In this document: positions 8,727 through 15,924 of the stretch, piece after piece
How positions within the stretch are numbered: position 1 is the stretch's first letter
How the letters are laid out: every line of letters starts with the position of its first letter
Assembly (NCBI RefSeq): GCF_004216905.1
Contig: NZ_SGXJ01000003.1
Span: forward strand, 496,001 to 560,000
Reading direction: 5' to 3'
DNA length: 64,000 nt
DNA from: Kribbella sp. VKM Ac-2569
GTDB lineage: Bacteria > Actinomycetota > Actinomycetes > Propionibacteriales > Kribbellaceae
Position numbers and translations under genes: made by a program
Notes under the pieces: model-generated
Database searches by the model: none
What the model saw: only the letters and a program-made list of their open reading frames with translations
Told to the model about the DNA's origin: nothing

Positions 8727-9703
8727 CAGACCTCCACTCTTTCGCGGACCGGGTTCCAGCACGCGACTCGATGCGGACCGTCAGTGAGCTGCGGTTGGGA
8801 CGACGTACAGGTGTCGACGGCTCGGGAGCAGCGGTCGGCGAATGTGCAGGCGTCGGGCTGCTCGGTGAGGACCGGGACGAGCCCGGGAATCTCGTTCAGG
8901 CGCTGGGATTCCGCGTGCCGGCCGGCGGCGGGGGAGGCGCCGAGCAGTCCCACGGTGTACGGGTGCTCGGGGTGTGCGAACAGGTCATGGACCTCGGCGG
9001 TTTCCACGACGCGTCCGGCGTACATCACCGCGACCCGGTCGGCGAGGTCGGCGACGACACCGAGGTCGTGCGTGATCAGCACGATGCTGGTGCCGAGGCG
9101 TTCGCGCAGACCACGCAGTACGTCGAGAATGCCGGCCTGGATCGTGACGTCGAGGGCCGTGGTCGGCTCGTCGGCGATCAGCACCTTCGGGTCGCAGGCG
9201 ACCGCCATCGCGATCATCACGCGTTGCCGCATCCCGCCGGACAGTTGGTGCGGATAGTCGCCGACACGGCGCTCGGCGGACGGGATGCCGACGAGCTTGA
9301 GCAGTTCGATCGCGCGGGCGTGCGCCGCCTGGCGGTTCAGGCCGATATGCGTCCGCAGTACCTCGATGATCTGGTGGCCGACGGTGAAGACTGGGTTCAG
9401 CGAGGTCATCGGCTCCTGGAAGATGTACGCGACCTCGCGGCCACGGATCGAGCGGAGCGTGCGCTTGTCGGCGCCGATCAGTTCTGTCCCGTCGAGTTCG
9501 ACGGAGCCGTTGACTGTCGCCGTACGGGGGAGCAGACCGGCGATGCTCATCGCCGTAACGCTCTTACCGCAGCCGGACTCACCGACCACCGCAAGGACTT
9601 CGCCGTCACCGACCTCGAAGCTGACCCGGTCGACCGCCGACAGCGGCCCGTCCTCGGTGCGGAACGTGACGGACAGATCTTTGACTGCAAGCACAGGCTT
9701 CAT
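8726..9703 (-). CDS. Peptide ABC transporter ATP-binding protein (DppD/OppD-like)
   Basis: Partner ATPase of the importer, 325 residues. Walker A GESGCGKSV spans residues 41-49; signature LSGGMRQRVMIAMAV and Walker B VLIADEPTTALD are intact. The C-terminal oligo/dipeptide domain has DACTFADRCSRAVDTC. ATG 9703 overlaps the upstream permease stop (ATGA), and the residues from there on match the family, so the longer open frame to 9808 was not used. It is the fourth cistron of the operon. Confidence 0.93.
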   Translation of the reverse strand: MKPVLAVKDLSVTFRTEDGPLSAVDRVSFEVGDGEVLAVVGESGCGKSVTAMSIAGLLPRTATVNGSVELDGTELIGADKRTLRSIRGREVAYIFQEPMTSLNPVFTVGHQIIEVLRTHIGLNRQAAHARAIELLKLVGIPSAERRVGDYPHQLSGGMRQRVMIAMAVACDPKVLIADEPTTALDVTIQAGILDVLRGLRERLGTSIVLITHDLGVVADLADRVAVMYAGRVVETAEVHDLFAHPEHPYTVGLLGASPAAGRHAESQRLNEIPGLVPVLTEQPDACTFADRCSRAVDTCTSSQPQLTDGPHRVACWNPVRERVEV

Positions 9704-10587
9704 CGGCGGCTCGCCTTCGGGTCGAGGGCGTCGCGGAGGCTGTCGCCGACGATGTTGAACGCCAGCGTGAGCAGCATGATCGCGACACCCGGCATCACGG
9801 CGGCCCACGGCGCCCGGGACGCGAACTGCTGCGCGTCGGCGAGCATCGTGCCGAGGCTCGGAGCGGGTGGCTGGATGCCGAGGCCGAGGAACGACAGCAC
9901 GGCCTCGCCGAGGATCGCCGCCGGGATGCCGACGGTGGCCTGGACGATGATCGCGGAGCCGGCGTTCGGGAAGATGTGCCGGCCCAGCACCCAGGCGTCA
10001 CTCGCGCCCTCGACGATCGCCGCGGCGACGAAGTCGAGCGACTTGATCCGCAACGTCTCGGACCGGACGATCCGGATCATGCCGGGGATCTGTGCGATGC
10101 CGATCGCGATCGCCGCGTTGCCGAGACTCGCGCCGCGGATCGCGGCCAGCCCGACCGCGAGGATCAGGAACGGGAACGCCAGCACCAGGTCGGTGAGCCG
10201 GGAGATGAGCGCGTCGACGGTCCGGAAGTAGCCGGCGATCAGCCCGAGCGGTACGCCGACCACCAGCGAGAACGCGACCGCGAGGACACCGACGTGCAAG
10301 GACGCACGGAGCCCGAACATGATCCGCGAGAGCACGTCGCGCCCGAGGTCGTCGGTGCCGAGCAGGTATCCGGCGGTGCCCGGCGGGGCGAATGCGCGGT
10401 CGAGGTGGGTCTGGGTGGGTTCGTGCGGGGCCAGCCAGTTGGCGAACACGGCGAGGATCACCGCGATCGCTAGCACTGCTAGCCCGGTGAGGGCGAGCGG
10501 GTTGTGCAGGATCCGGCGTACCACTCGGCGGCGGTTGCTGCGGAGCGGGGCCGTCGGCACGGCATCGGTTACTTCGGCGACTGCCAT
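9700..10587 (-). CDS. Peptide ABC transporter permease (DppC/OppC-like)
   Basis: Inner-membrane permease of 295 residues with a cytoplasmic N-terminus, a first membrane helix near residues 30-50 (LALTGLAVLAIAVILAVFAN), the family motif LLGTDDLGRDVLSRIMFG and the ATPase-coupling EAA-like loop (VEGASDAWVLGRHIFPN). About five further helices follow. It pairs with the DppB-like permease encoded just upstream, with which it shares one base (TGATG). Third cistron of the operon. Confidence 0.93.
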   Translation of the reverse strand: MAVAEVTDAVPTAPLRSNRRRVVRRILHNPLALTGLAVLAIAVILAVFANWLAPHEPTQTHLDRAFAPPGTAGYLLGTDDLGRDVLSRIMFGLRASLHVGVLAVAFSLVVGVPLGLIAGYFRTVDALISRLTDLVLAFPFLILAVGLAAIRGASLGNAAIAIGIAQIPGMIRIVRSETLRIKSLDFVAAAIVEGASDAWVLGRHIFPNAGSAIIVQATVGIPAAILGEAVLSFLGLGIQPPAPSLGTMLADAQQFASRAPWAAVMPGVAIMLLTLAFNIVGDSLRDALDPKASRR

Positions 10588-11540
10588 CAGGCCTCACCTC
10601 GCACGCGGATGCGCGGATCGATGACGGAGTACAGGAGGTCGACCAGCAGGTTGATGACGATGTACGCCGTCGCGGTGACCAGGACGACCGCCTGGATGAC
10701 GGGGTAGTCGCGCTGGAAGACGGCGTCGACGGTGAGCTTGCCGAAGCCGGGGAGCGCGAAGATCCGTTCGGTGACGACGGCGCCCGAGATCAGCGCGCCG
10801 AGTTGGAGGCCGACGATCGTGACGACCACGATCAGGCTGTTGCGCAGGGCGTGCTTTCCGACTACTGCCTTGGGCGGGAGGCCTTTGGCTTCCGCCGTAC
10901 GGATGTAGTCGGCGGACAGGGCGTCGAGCATCGATGACCTCGTCTGGCGCATGATCACGGCGGAGAGGCCGGTGCCGAGGATCAGCGCCGGGAGGATGAG
11001 GTGGTGGAGGTTCGCCACCGGGTTGCTGAAGAACGGGACGAAGCCGGAGGCGGGGAAGAGGCCGAGGGCAACGGACAGGTACAGGATCGCCATCAGGCCG
11101 AGCCAGAAGTGCGGCACCGACAGCCCTAGCAGTGCTAGCGCGTTCGCGGCCCATTCCGCAGGCCGTCCACGGCGTACGGCTGCGATCACACCGGCACCGA
11201 CCCCGATGACGCTCGCGATCAGAATCGCTAGCACTGATAGCTCGATCGTCACCGGCAGCGCGCTCATGATCATCGACCGCACCGGCGTACCGGTCCGGAT
11301 CGACTGCCCGAGATCCCCGCGCGCCGCGTGGCTCACGAACTGCCAGAACTGCACGAGCCACGACTGGTCCAGCCCGTACTGCTCCCGGATGGCCCGCAGC
11401 GACTCCGGATCCCGATCCTCACCCGCGAGCGCCAGCGCCGGATCGCCCGGCAACGCCCGCACCCCGGCGAACACCACGATCGTCGCGAGCACGAGCGTCA
11501 CCGCGGACTGCCACAACCGATTAAGCAGGTACCGCCTCAC
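10587..11540 (-). CDS. Peptide ABC transporter permease (DppB/OppB-like)
   Basis: Inner-membrane permease of 317 residues. It starts with the typical MRRYLLNRLWQSAVTLVLATIVVF signal-anchor, followed by LPGDPALALAG and the coupling-loop region (RTAEAKGLPPKAVVGKHALRNSL), and ends in VVDLLYSVIDPRIR-type sequence. Its ATG overlaps the stop of the substrate-binding protein gene (ATGA). Second cistron of the operon; with the DppC-like protein it forms the translocation channel. Confidence 0.93.
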   Translation of the reverse strand: MRRYLLNRLWQSAVTLVLATIVVFAGVRALPGDPALALAGEDRDPESLRAIREQYGLDQSWLVQFWQFVSHAARGDLGQSIRTGTPVRSMIMSALPVTIELSVLAILIASVIGVGAGVIAAVRRGRPAEWAANALALLGLSVPHFWLGLMAILYLSVALGLFPASGFVPFFSNPVANLHHLILPALILGTGLSAVIMRQTRSSMLDALSADYIRTAEAKGLPPKAVVGKHALRNSLIVVVTIVGLQLGALISGAVVTERIFALPGFGKLTVDAVFQRDYPVIQAVVLVTATAYIVINLLVDLLYSVIDPRIRVRGEA

Positions 11541-13222
11541 TTCGCGAATCCTGCGAAGGCGGTGCGGATCACGCCGTCGGGATAGACCTGGATGCCGAGC
11601 AGCTTCTTGGAGACGCCAGTCAGGTTGCGCTGGCGGTACATGTAGATGATCGGGTCGTCCTGCTGCAGCAACGTGGTGACCTGGCCGTAGAGCTTCACGC
11701 GCTCGGCCTGGTCGGTGGACTGGCGCGCGTCGGTGAGCAGCTTGTCGAGGGCCGGGTTGCTGTAGCCGGAGACGTTCTGGCTGCCGGTGGTGCCGACGAA
11801 GTTGAAGATGTTCGCGTCCGGGTCGACCCGTCCCGACCAGCCGAGCTGCAGCAGCTCGAAGTCACCGCGGTCCTGCTGGTCCAGCAGAGCGGCGTACTCG
11901 ACGGGCTTGATGACCAGGTCGAACCCGGCGTCCTTCACCATTCCCTGCAGCGCCTGTGCGAGCCGCAGACTGTCCGGGTTGTTCGACGTGATCATCTCGA
12001 CCTTGTACGGCGTTTTCACGCCGGCGTCGGCCAGCAACTGCTTGGCTTTCGCGGGATCGTGCGCCGGGCAGACCTGCGCCGCGTCGGACGTGAACTCGCT
12101 CTTCGGCGAGACCGGCGAGCAGGCGACCGTGTTGAGCCCGTTGAAGATCGACTTCACGAGCGCTTCCCGGTCGATGGCCAGCGCCAGCGCCTGCCGTACC
12201 TTCGGGTCCTTCGCGATCGGGGTGTCGAGCTGCTTGGGCGGATTGCCGATCCCGTTGGCGTTGCCGATGTTGATCGTCAGGCCCTGGTACCCGAGCGACT
12301 GCGACTGCAGCACGCTAACGCTGTCGTCCTTCTGCAGCGTCGGCGCGTCCTGCGACGACAGCGAGTCCGCGACCTGCGCGTCCCCGGACTTCAGGTTCGC
12401 CGAGCGGATGCTGGAGTCGGTGATGATCCGGTACTCGATGGCGTCGAGGTGGACCTTGGCGGCGTCGTAGTACTGCGGGTCCTTGACGACCTTGATCGAG
12501 TTCTGCGCGACCCGGCTGGCGAACTTGAACGGGCCGACACAGACCGGCGCGCTGGAGAAGTTCGCCCCGAGCTTCGCGACCGCGGCCGGGCTGAGCACCA
12601 TCCCGGCCCGGTCGGCCAGCGCGGCGGTCAGCGGGGCGAACGGCTTCGAGAGCTTGATGACGACGGTCTTCGGGTCCGGCGTCTCGATCGAGGAGACCGG
12701 GCCGAGCTCGCTCTTGCGCGCCGATCCGGCCAGTGTGAGATCCCGGTTCAGCGAGATCTTGACCGCGTTCGAGTCGAACGTGCCGCCGTCGGCGAACTTC
12801 ACGCCCTCCTTCAGCGGGATCGTCAGGCTGAGCCCGTCGGACGAGATCGTCGGCAGCGCGGTCGCGAGCTGCGGGACCAGCTTGGCGTCCGGGCCGAGGT
12901 CGTACAGCTTCTCGCACATCGTGTGGAAGACGTACCGCGAGTACAGGCTGCGTGACAGTGTCGGGTCGAGCTTGTCCGGGTCGGCGGAGAGCGCGACCGT
13001 CAGCGTGCCGCCCTGCTTCACCTTCGCCGTGTCGGCCGCCTCGCCGAACACATCCTGCCCGGCGGACGGCTGACCGCCCGACGGGTTGTCCTCACCGGCC
13101 GGCTCGACCGGCGAGCAGGCCGTCCCGACGAGGGCGACCGCAACGACGGCCGCGCCGATCCCAGCCGCGGTACGACGGCGGGTGCCGGAGATGAAACGGT
13201 TCAGTGCGAGTCGACGAGTCAT
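11537..13222 (-). CDS. Peptide ABC transporter substrate-binding lipoprotein (SBP family 5)
   Basis: The 561-residue protein has a basic N-region, a hydrophobic stretch (GIGAAVVAVALVGTAC) ending in a lipobox-like cysteine, a Pro/Gly/Ser linker, then the family-5 solute-binding fold (GGTLTVALSADPDKLDPTL, a signature for oligopeptide/nickel binding proteins). Family 5 proteins bind di- and oligopeptides, but opines, sugars and other ligands are known. It is the first cistron of a six-gene operon ending with a GGT-like enzyme, which suggests gamma-glutamyl peptides or related conjugates. AGGAG precedes the ATG; a GntR-like palindrome lies 42-51 nt upstream. Confidence 0.92.
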   Translation of the reverse strand: MTRRLALNRFISGTRRRTAAGIGAAVVAVALVGTACSPVEPAGEDNPSGGQPSAGQDVFGEAADTAKVKQGGTLTVALSADPDKLDPTLSRSLYSRYVFHTMCEKLYDLGPDAKLVPQLATALPTISSDGLSLTIPLKEGVKFADGGTFDSNAVKISLNRDLTLAGSARKSELGPVSSIETPDPKTVVIKLSKPFAPLTAALADRAGMVLSPAAVAKLGANFSSAPVCVGPFKFASRVAQNSIKVVKDPQYYDAAKVHLDAIEYRIITDSSIRSANLKSGDAQVADSLSSQDAPTLQKDDSVSVLQSQSLGYQGLTINIGNANGIGNPPKQLDTPIAKDPKVRQALALAIDREALVKSIFNGLNTVACSPVSPKSEFTSDAAQVCPAHDPAKAKQLLADAGVKTPYKVEMITSNNPDSLRLAQALQGMVKDAGFDLVIKPVEYAALLDQQDRGDFELLQLGWSGRVDPDANIFNFVGTTGSQNVSGYSNPALDKLLTDARQSTDQAERVKLYGQVTTLLQQDDPIIYMYRQRNLTGVSKKLLGIQVYPDGVIRTAFAGFAK

Positions 13223-13263
13223 CGCGGTAGCTCCTGAGTAGGCGGGTTCTTGTCGACTGTTTC

Positions 13264-13273
13264 ATGTATACAA
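13264..13273. promoter_or_regulatory. Candidate GntR (FCD) operator
   Basis: The sequence ATGTATACAA contains the perfect 8-bp palindrome TGTATACA and differs in one base from TTGTATACAA, a form typical of FCD-type GntR operators. On the minus strand it overlaps a possible -10 element (TATACAT) in front of the substrate-binding protein gene. The regulator at 5307-5993 is the obvious candidate ligand; this link is inference. Confidence 0.5.
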
Positions 13274-13353
13274 GCGTGGTGCGCAAGTGATTCGGCGAGT
13301 TTGACTGAACCTTTTACGACCGCCCGACGTACATCGTTACGGGTCGCTCCGTG

Positions 13354-13396
13354 CCGCGCCCTGGCCGACCCTCCCGTCGGGTCGGCCAGGGCGCGG
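13354..13396 (-). terminator. Strong stem-loop terminator after the GNAT gene
   Basis: An 18-bp perfect inverted repeat (CCGCGCCCTGGCCGACCC pairing with its complement) encloses a 7-nt loop. It begins 7 bp after the GNAT stop codon on the minus strand. There is no clear T-run, as is common in high-GC actinomycetes. It also insulates the peptide transporter operon downstream. Confidence 0.8.
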
Positions 13397-13402
13397 CGGT
13401 GG

Positions 13403-13903
13403 TCAGCTGGTGACCGGGTAGGTGAGGGTTCCGGTCGGGACGGTGTGGTTGCCGAGAGCAATCGCCATCAGGTTCGGGCCGTCGTACTGCGGGTGATGGA
13501 TGCCGAACCCGGTCGCCTGCTGGAAACCGAACCGTGGGTAGTACTCCGCGTGGCCGAGGACGACCGCCGCAGGCTCAGGGCGGTCACGCGCCGTCGCCAA
13601 AGCGGCCCGTACGGCGGCCCCGCCGGCGCCTTGCCGTTGGTACGCCGGAAGCACGGCGACCGGTCCGAGCGAAAGGACCGGTACGTCGTCGACGTGACAA
13701 CGCGTGAGGAGTGCGTAGGCGATCGGCTCGTCGTCGGACGTGGTGGCGACGAACGATAGCCCGGGAATCCAGGCGACCGGGTCCGCGCGGAGCGCGTCCA
13801 GGAAGTCGACCTCGAACTGCCGGCCGAAGGCGTCGCGGGTCAACTCGCGGAGAGGTTCGATGTCGGACCGAGTCTCGACACGGGTGTTCCAGGTGATGGA
13901 CAA
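13403..13903 (-). CDS. GNAT-family N-acetyltransferase (YhbS-like)
   Basis: A single-domain 166-residue GNAT protein. The acetyl-CoA loop is VLPAYQRQGAGGAAVRAAL, and VVLGHAEYYPRFGFQQATGFGI is the characteristic beta5-alpha4 region of YhbS-like acetyltransferases. The substrate is unknown. The Shine-Dalgarno sequence next to ATG 13903 is weak (AAAGGGACC), whereas a small ORF immediately upstream on the same strand has a very strong one, so coupling or leader control is possible. A strong terminator follows directly. Confidence 0.85.
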   Translation of the reverse strand: MSITWNTRVETRSDIEPLRELTRDAFGRQFEVDFLDALRADPVAWIPGLSFVATTSDDEPIAYALLTRCHVDDVPVLSLGPVAVLPAYQRQGAGGAAVRAALATARDRPEPAAVVLGHAEYYPRFGFQQATGFGIHHPQYDGPNLMAIALGNHTVPTGTLTYPVTS

Positions 13904-13923
13904 CGAAGGTCCCTTTCGGAGGT

Positions 13924-13989
13924 TCAGTGGATGAGTTGAATGACCGATGGCGCTGCCGGACGTGCCGCAGCGCAGGCTGACGCGGTCAT
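13924..13989 (-). CDS. Small 21-residue upstream ORF with strong ribosome-binding site
   Basis: ATG 13989 opens a 21-codon frame encoding MTASACAARPAAPSVIQLIH with a TGA ending 20 nt before the GNAT start. The ribosome-binding site GGAGGAGGTGA is close to ideal and much better than that of the downstream gene. The peptide has one cysteine and one proline pair region but no obvious amino-acid run, so an attenuation mechanism cannot be specified. It may be a regulatory leader peptide or a genuine microprotein. Confidence 0.45.
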   Translation of the reverse strand: MTASACAAARPAAPSVIQLIH

Positions 13990-14085
13990 CAACTCACCTC
14001 CTCCTTCTCCGAAGTCGTGACCAACTTTAACCGAGCGTGAGGCGTCTATCACCTCGAATTCGTCAAGCTGAACAAGGGGTCTTCA

Positions 14086-14751
14086 GTGAACGTGAATCGC
14101 AAGCATGCAGGCAGTTGGAGAAGGTATGCCCTGGGGGCAGGCGCGGTCGCCGCACTCCTCACAACCGCCGCGTGCGGGTCCGCCAACGCGTCGGACGGCA
14201 GCAAGCCCTCGGACCAGCAGAGTACGACGACCTCGGCGAGCGCAACGACCTCGTCGAGCCCGGTGAAGCCGGTGACGGCGCCTCCGTCGAAGAAGCCCAC
14301 CGCGGACTCCAGCGTCGATCTCTGCACGATGGCGGATCTGTCCTTCACCGTCACGAATTACGATGGGCCGGGCGAAGAGGTTCGGCACCTCATGCTCGTC
14401 GCCACCAACAAGAGCGCCAAGAAGTGCGACGTACAGAACTATCCCGAGGTCACCCTCGGCGACGCCAAGGGCTACGCGCCGGTCAAGGAGGCGACCAACT
14501 CCGACGAGGCAGTCACTCTCGCTCCGGGCGAGAAGGCGTACGCCGGCATCCTCGCCACCGGCGGCAAGATGGACACCTATCCCGTGAAGTTCATGACCGT
14601 CGGCCTCGGCAGCCCCGGCGGTGAGGCCGAGGCGGAGAATCCGGTCAAGGTGAAGATACCTGTCACGTCCTTCGAGGCCGACGACGGCCAGCGCGTCACG
14701 TACTGGGCGGGCACCGAGGGCCTCGCCATGCGTCCCGTCACCCAGTCCTGA
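14086..14751 (+). CDS. Secreted lipoprotein with DUF4232 domain
   Basis: The signal peptide has an Arg/Lys-rich start, a hydrophobic core (YALGAGAVAALLTTAACGS) and a lipobox cysteine near residue 30. A Ser/Thr/Pro-rich linker of about 45 residues leads to a DUF4232-type beta-sandwich with its paired cysteines (DLCTMADL and KKCDVQNYPEV). Function is unknown; such proteins are abundant surface lipoproteins in actinomycetes. GTG 14086 gives the shortest complete signal peptide; GTG 14092 is an alternative. It converges with the SWIM gene, 3 bp apart. Confidence 0.8.
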   Translation: MNVNRKHAGSWRRYALGAGAVAALLTTAACGSANASDGSKPSDQQSTTTSASATTSSSPVKPVTAPPSKKPTADSSVDLCTMADLSFTVTNYDGPGEEVRHLMLVATNKSAKKCDVQNYPEVTLGDAKGYAPVKEATNSDEAVTLAPGEKAYAGILATGGKMDTYPVKFMTVGLGSPGGEAEAENPVKVKIPVTSFEADDGQRVTYWAGTEGLAMRPVTQS

Positions 14752-14754
14752 CTC

Positions 14755-15924
14755 TCACCACTCGAAGACCAGTGGATCCCTGGAGGGCGTACCGTCCGGG
14801 GTCCAGGTCTCGTCGACGAGCCGGTAGGGATGCCAGCGGCCGTCGCGGTCGAGTCTGAGTTGGGTGTCGGCGCCGAGCGTCAACTGGTTCGCCGACGTAC
14901 TGATGGTCAGGTCGTCGTCCGCGGCGAGCAGGTCCGTCCGCGCTCGGTTGAGCTCGGCCGGGTCGGGTGTCCAGGTGTGCTCGAGTACGTCGAGACCGGG
15001 CGCGCCGCCGTACTGCCAGGCTTGGATGCCGGGGGCAAGGTCCCGGCCGGTGGACTCGGTCAGCGTCGTGACGAGTTGCGGGAAGTCCGTCGCCAGGCGG
15101 ACGGCGTCCTGCCAGTCGTCGAGCGGCCGTGGTTCGGCGGTGCCGTGGAGGAGCGCGTTGAGGATCGATCGGGCTCGGCGAGCGGCGTCGAGCACGAGCA
15201 ACTGGAGTACTTGCGGACCGAGATCGCCGGGCGGCTCGATTCCCGCAACCGCGAGCTCGTCGAGGCCGACCCGCGCCGGGAGCTCCGGCGGCTCGGGCAG
15301 CTCACCGGGCGTGCCGGCTAGTACGTCGGTGATGGCCACGCCGGCCTCGGCGGGCTGGGCGGGCTGGGCGGACGAAGCCTGCAGTTCGTCGAGGAGGGCT
15401 TCGCGGGTGCGTCCGCGGAGGAGCAGCAGCACGAACGGGTCGGCGTCGAGTAGCCAGGCGACCTGATAGCAGAGGGCGGCCGCGTGCTGGCAGGGGAGTT
15501 CCCAGGCATCGCACGTACAGCTCGGATCGAGATCTCCGATGCCCGGCAGCAGCGTGACGCCTGCATCGGATGCCGCCTCGACCAGCTTGTGCGGCATCTC
15601 GCCGTCGAGCAACGCCGCGATGTGGCCGGCACGCGCGGCGAGCTGCTCGCGGAACCGGCGCCAGTCATCATCGCTGAGTTGGTCGACGTGGACCACGGAC
15701 TCGTACGTGTCCTCCGGCGAGTAGACGGTGGCCGCGATCCGTCCGGGGCTGACGGTGATCGTGCCGACCTGCCCGGAGTTCGCGTACCGGCGGCCCTTCT
15801 TGAGCTGACCGTTGTCCAGCGATGTGTCCTCCATCGCCTGCACCCAGGCCCGGGCCCACCACGACCTGCCGCGGGTGCTGCGGTGTTGCGCCGTGAAGGC
15901 CGGGAAGCCTTGCGCCTCGGTCAT
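14755..15924 (-). CDS. SWIM zinc-finger protein
   Basis: The 389-residue protein has a SWIM-type zinc motif (CTCDAWELPCQHAAAL; pattern CxCx7CxH) near residues 135-150, preceded by a region common to SNF2-associated SWIM proteins (STRGRSWWARAWVQAMEDTSLD). SWIM domains bind DNA or proteins and are known to associate with SNF2 ATPases. Here the gene is the second cistron of a two-gene operon, its ATG overlapping the helicase stop (ATGA). Its molecular role with the helicase is not known; nucleoprotein remodelling or DNA repair are possibilities. Confidence 0.85.
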   Translation of the reverse strand: MTEAQGFPAFTAQHRSTRGRSWWARAWVQAMEDTSLDNGQLKKGRRYANSGQVGTITVSPGRIAATVYSPEDTYESVVHVDQLSDDDWRRFREQLAARAGHIAALLDGEMPHKLVEAASDAGVTLLPGIGDLDPSCTCDAWELPCQHAAALCYQVAWLLDADPFVLLLLRGRTREALLDELQASSAQPAQPAEAGVAITDVLAGTPGELPEPPELPARVGLDELAVAGIEPPGDLGPQVLQLLVLDAARRARSILNALLHGTAEPRPLDDWQDAVRLATDFPQLVTTLTESTGRDLAPGIQAWQYGGAPGLDVLEHTWTPDPAELNRARTDLLAADDDLTISTSANQLTLGADTQLRLDRDGRWHPYRLVDETWTPDGTPSRDPLVFEW

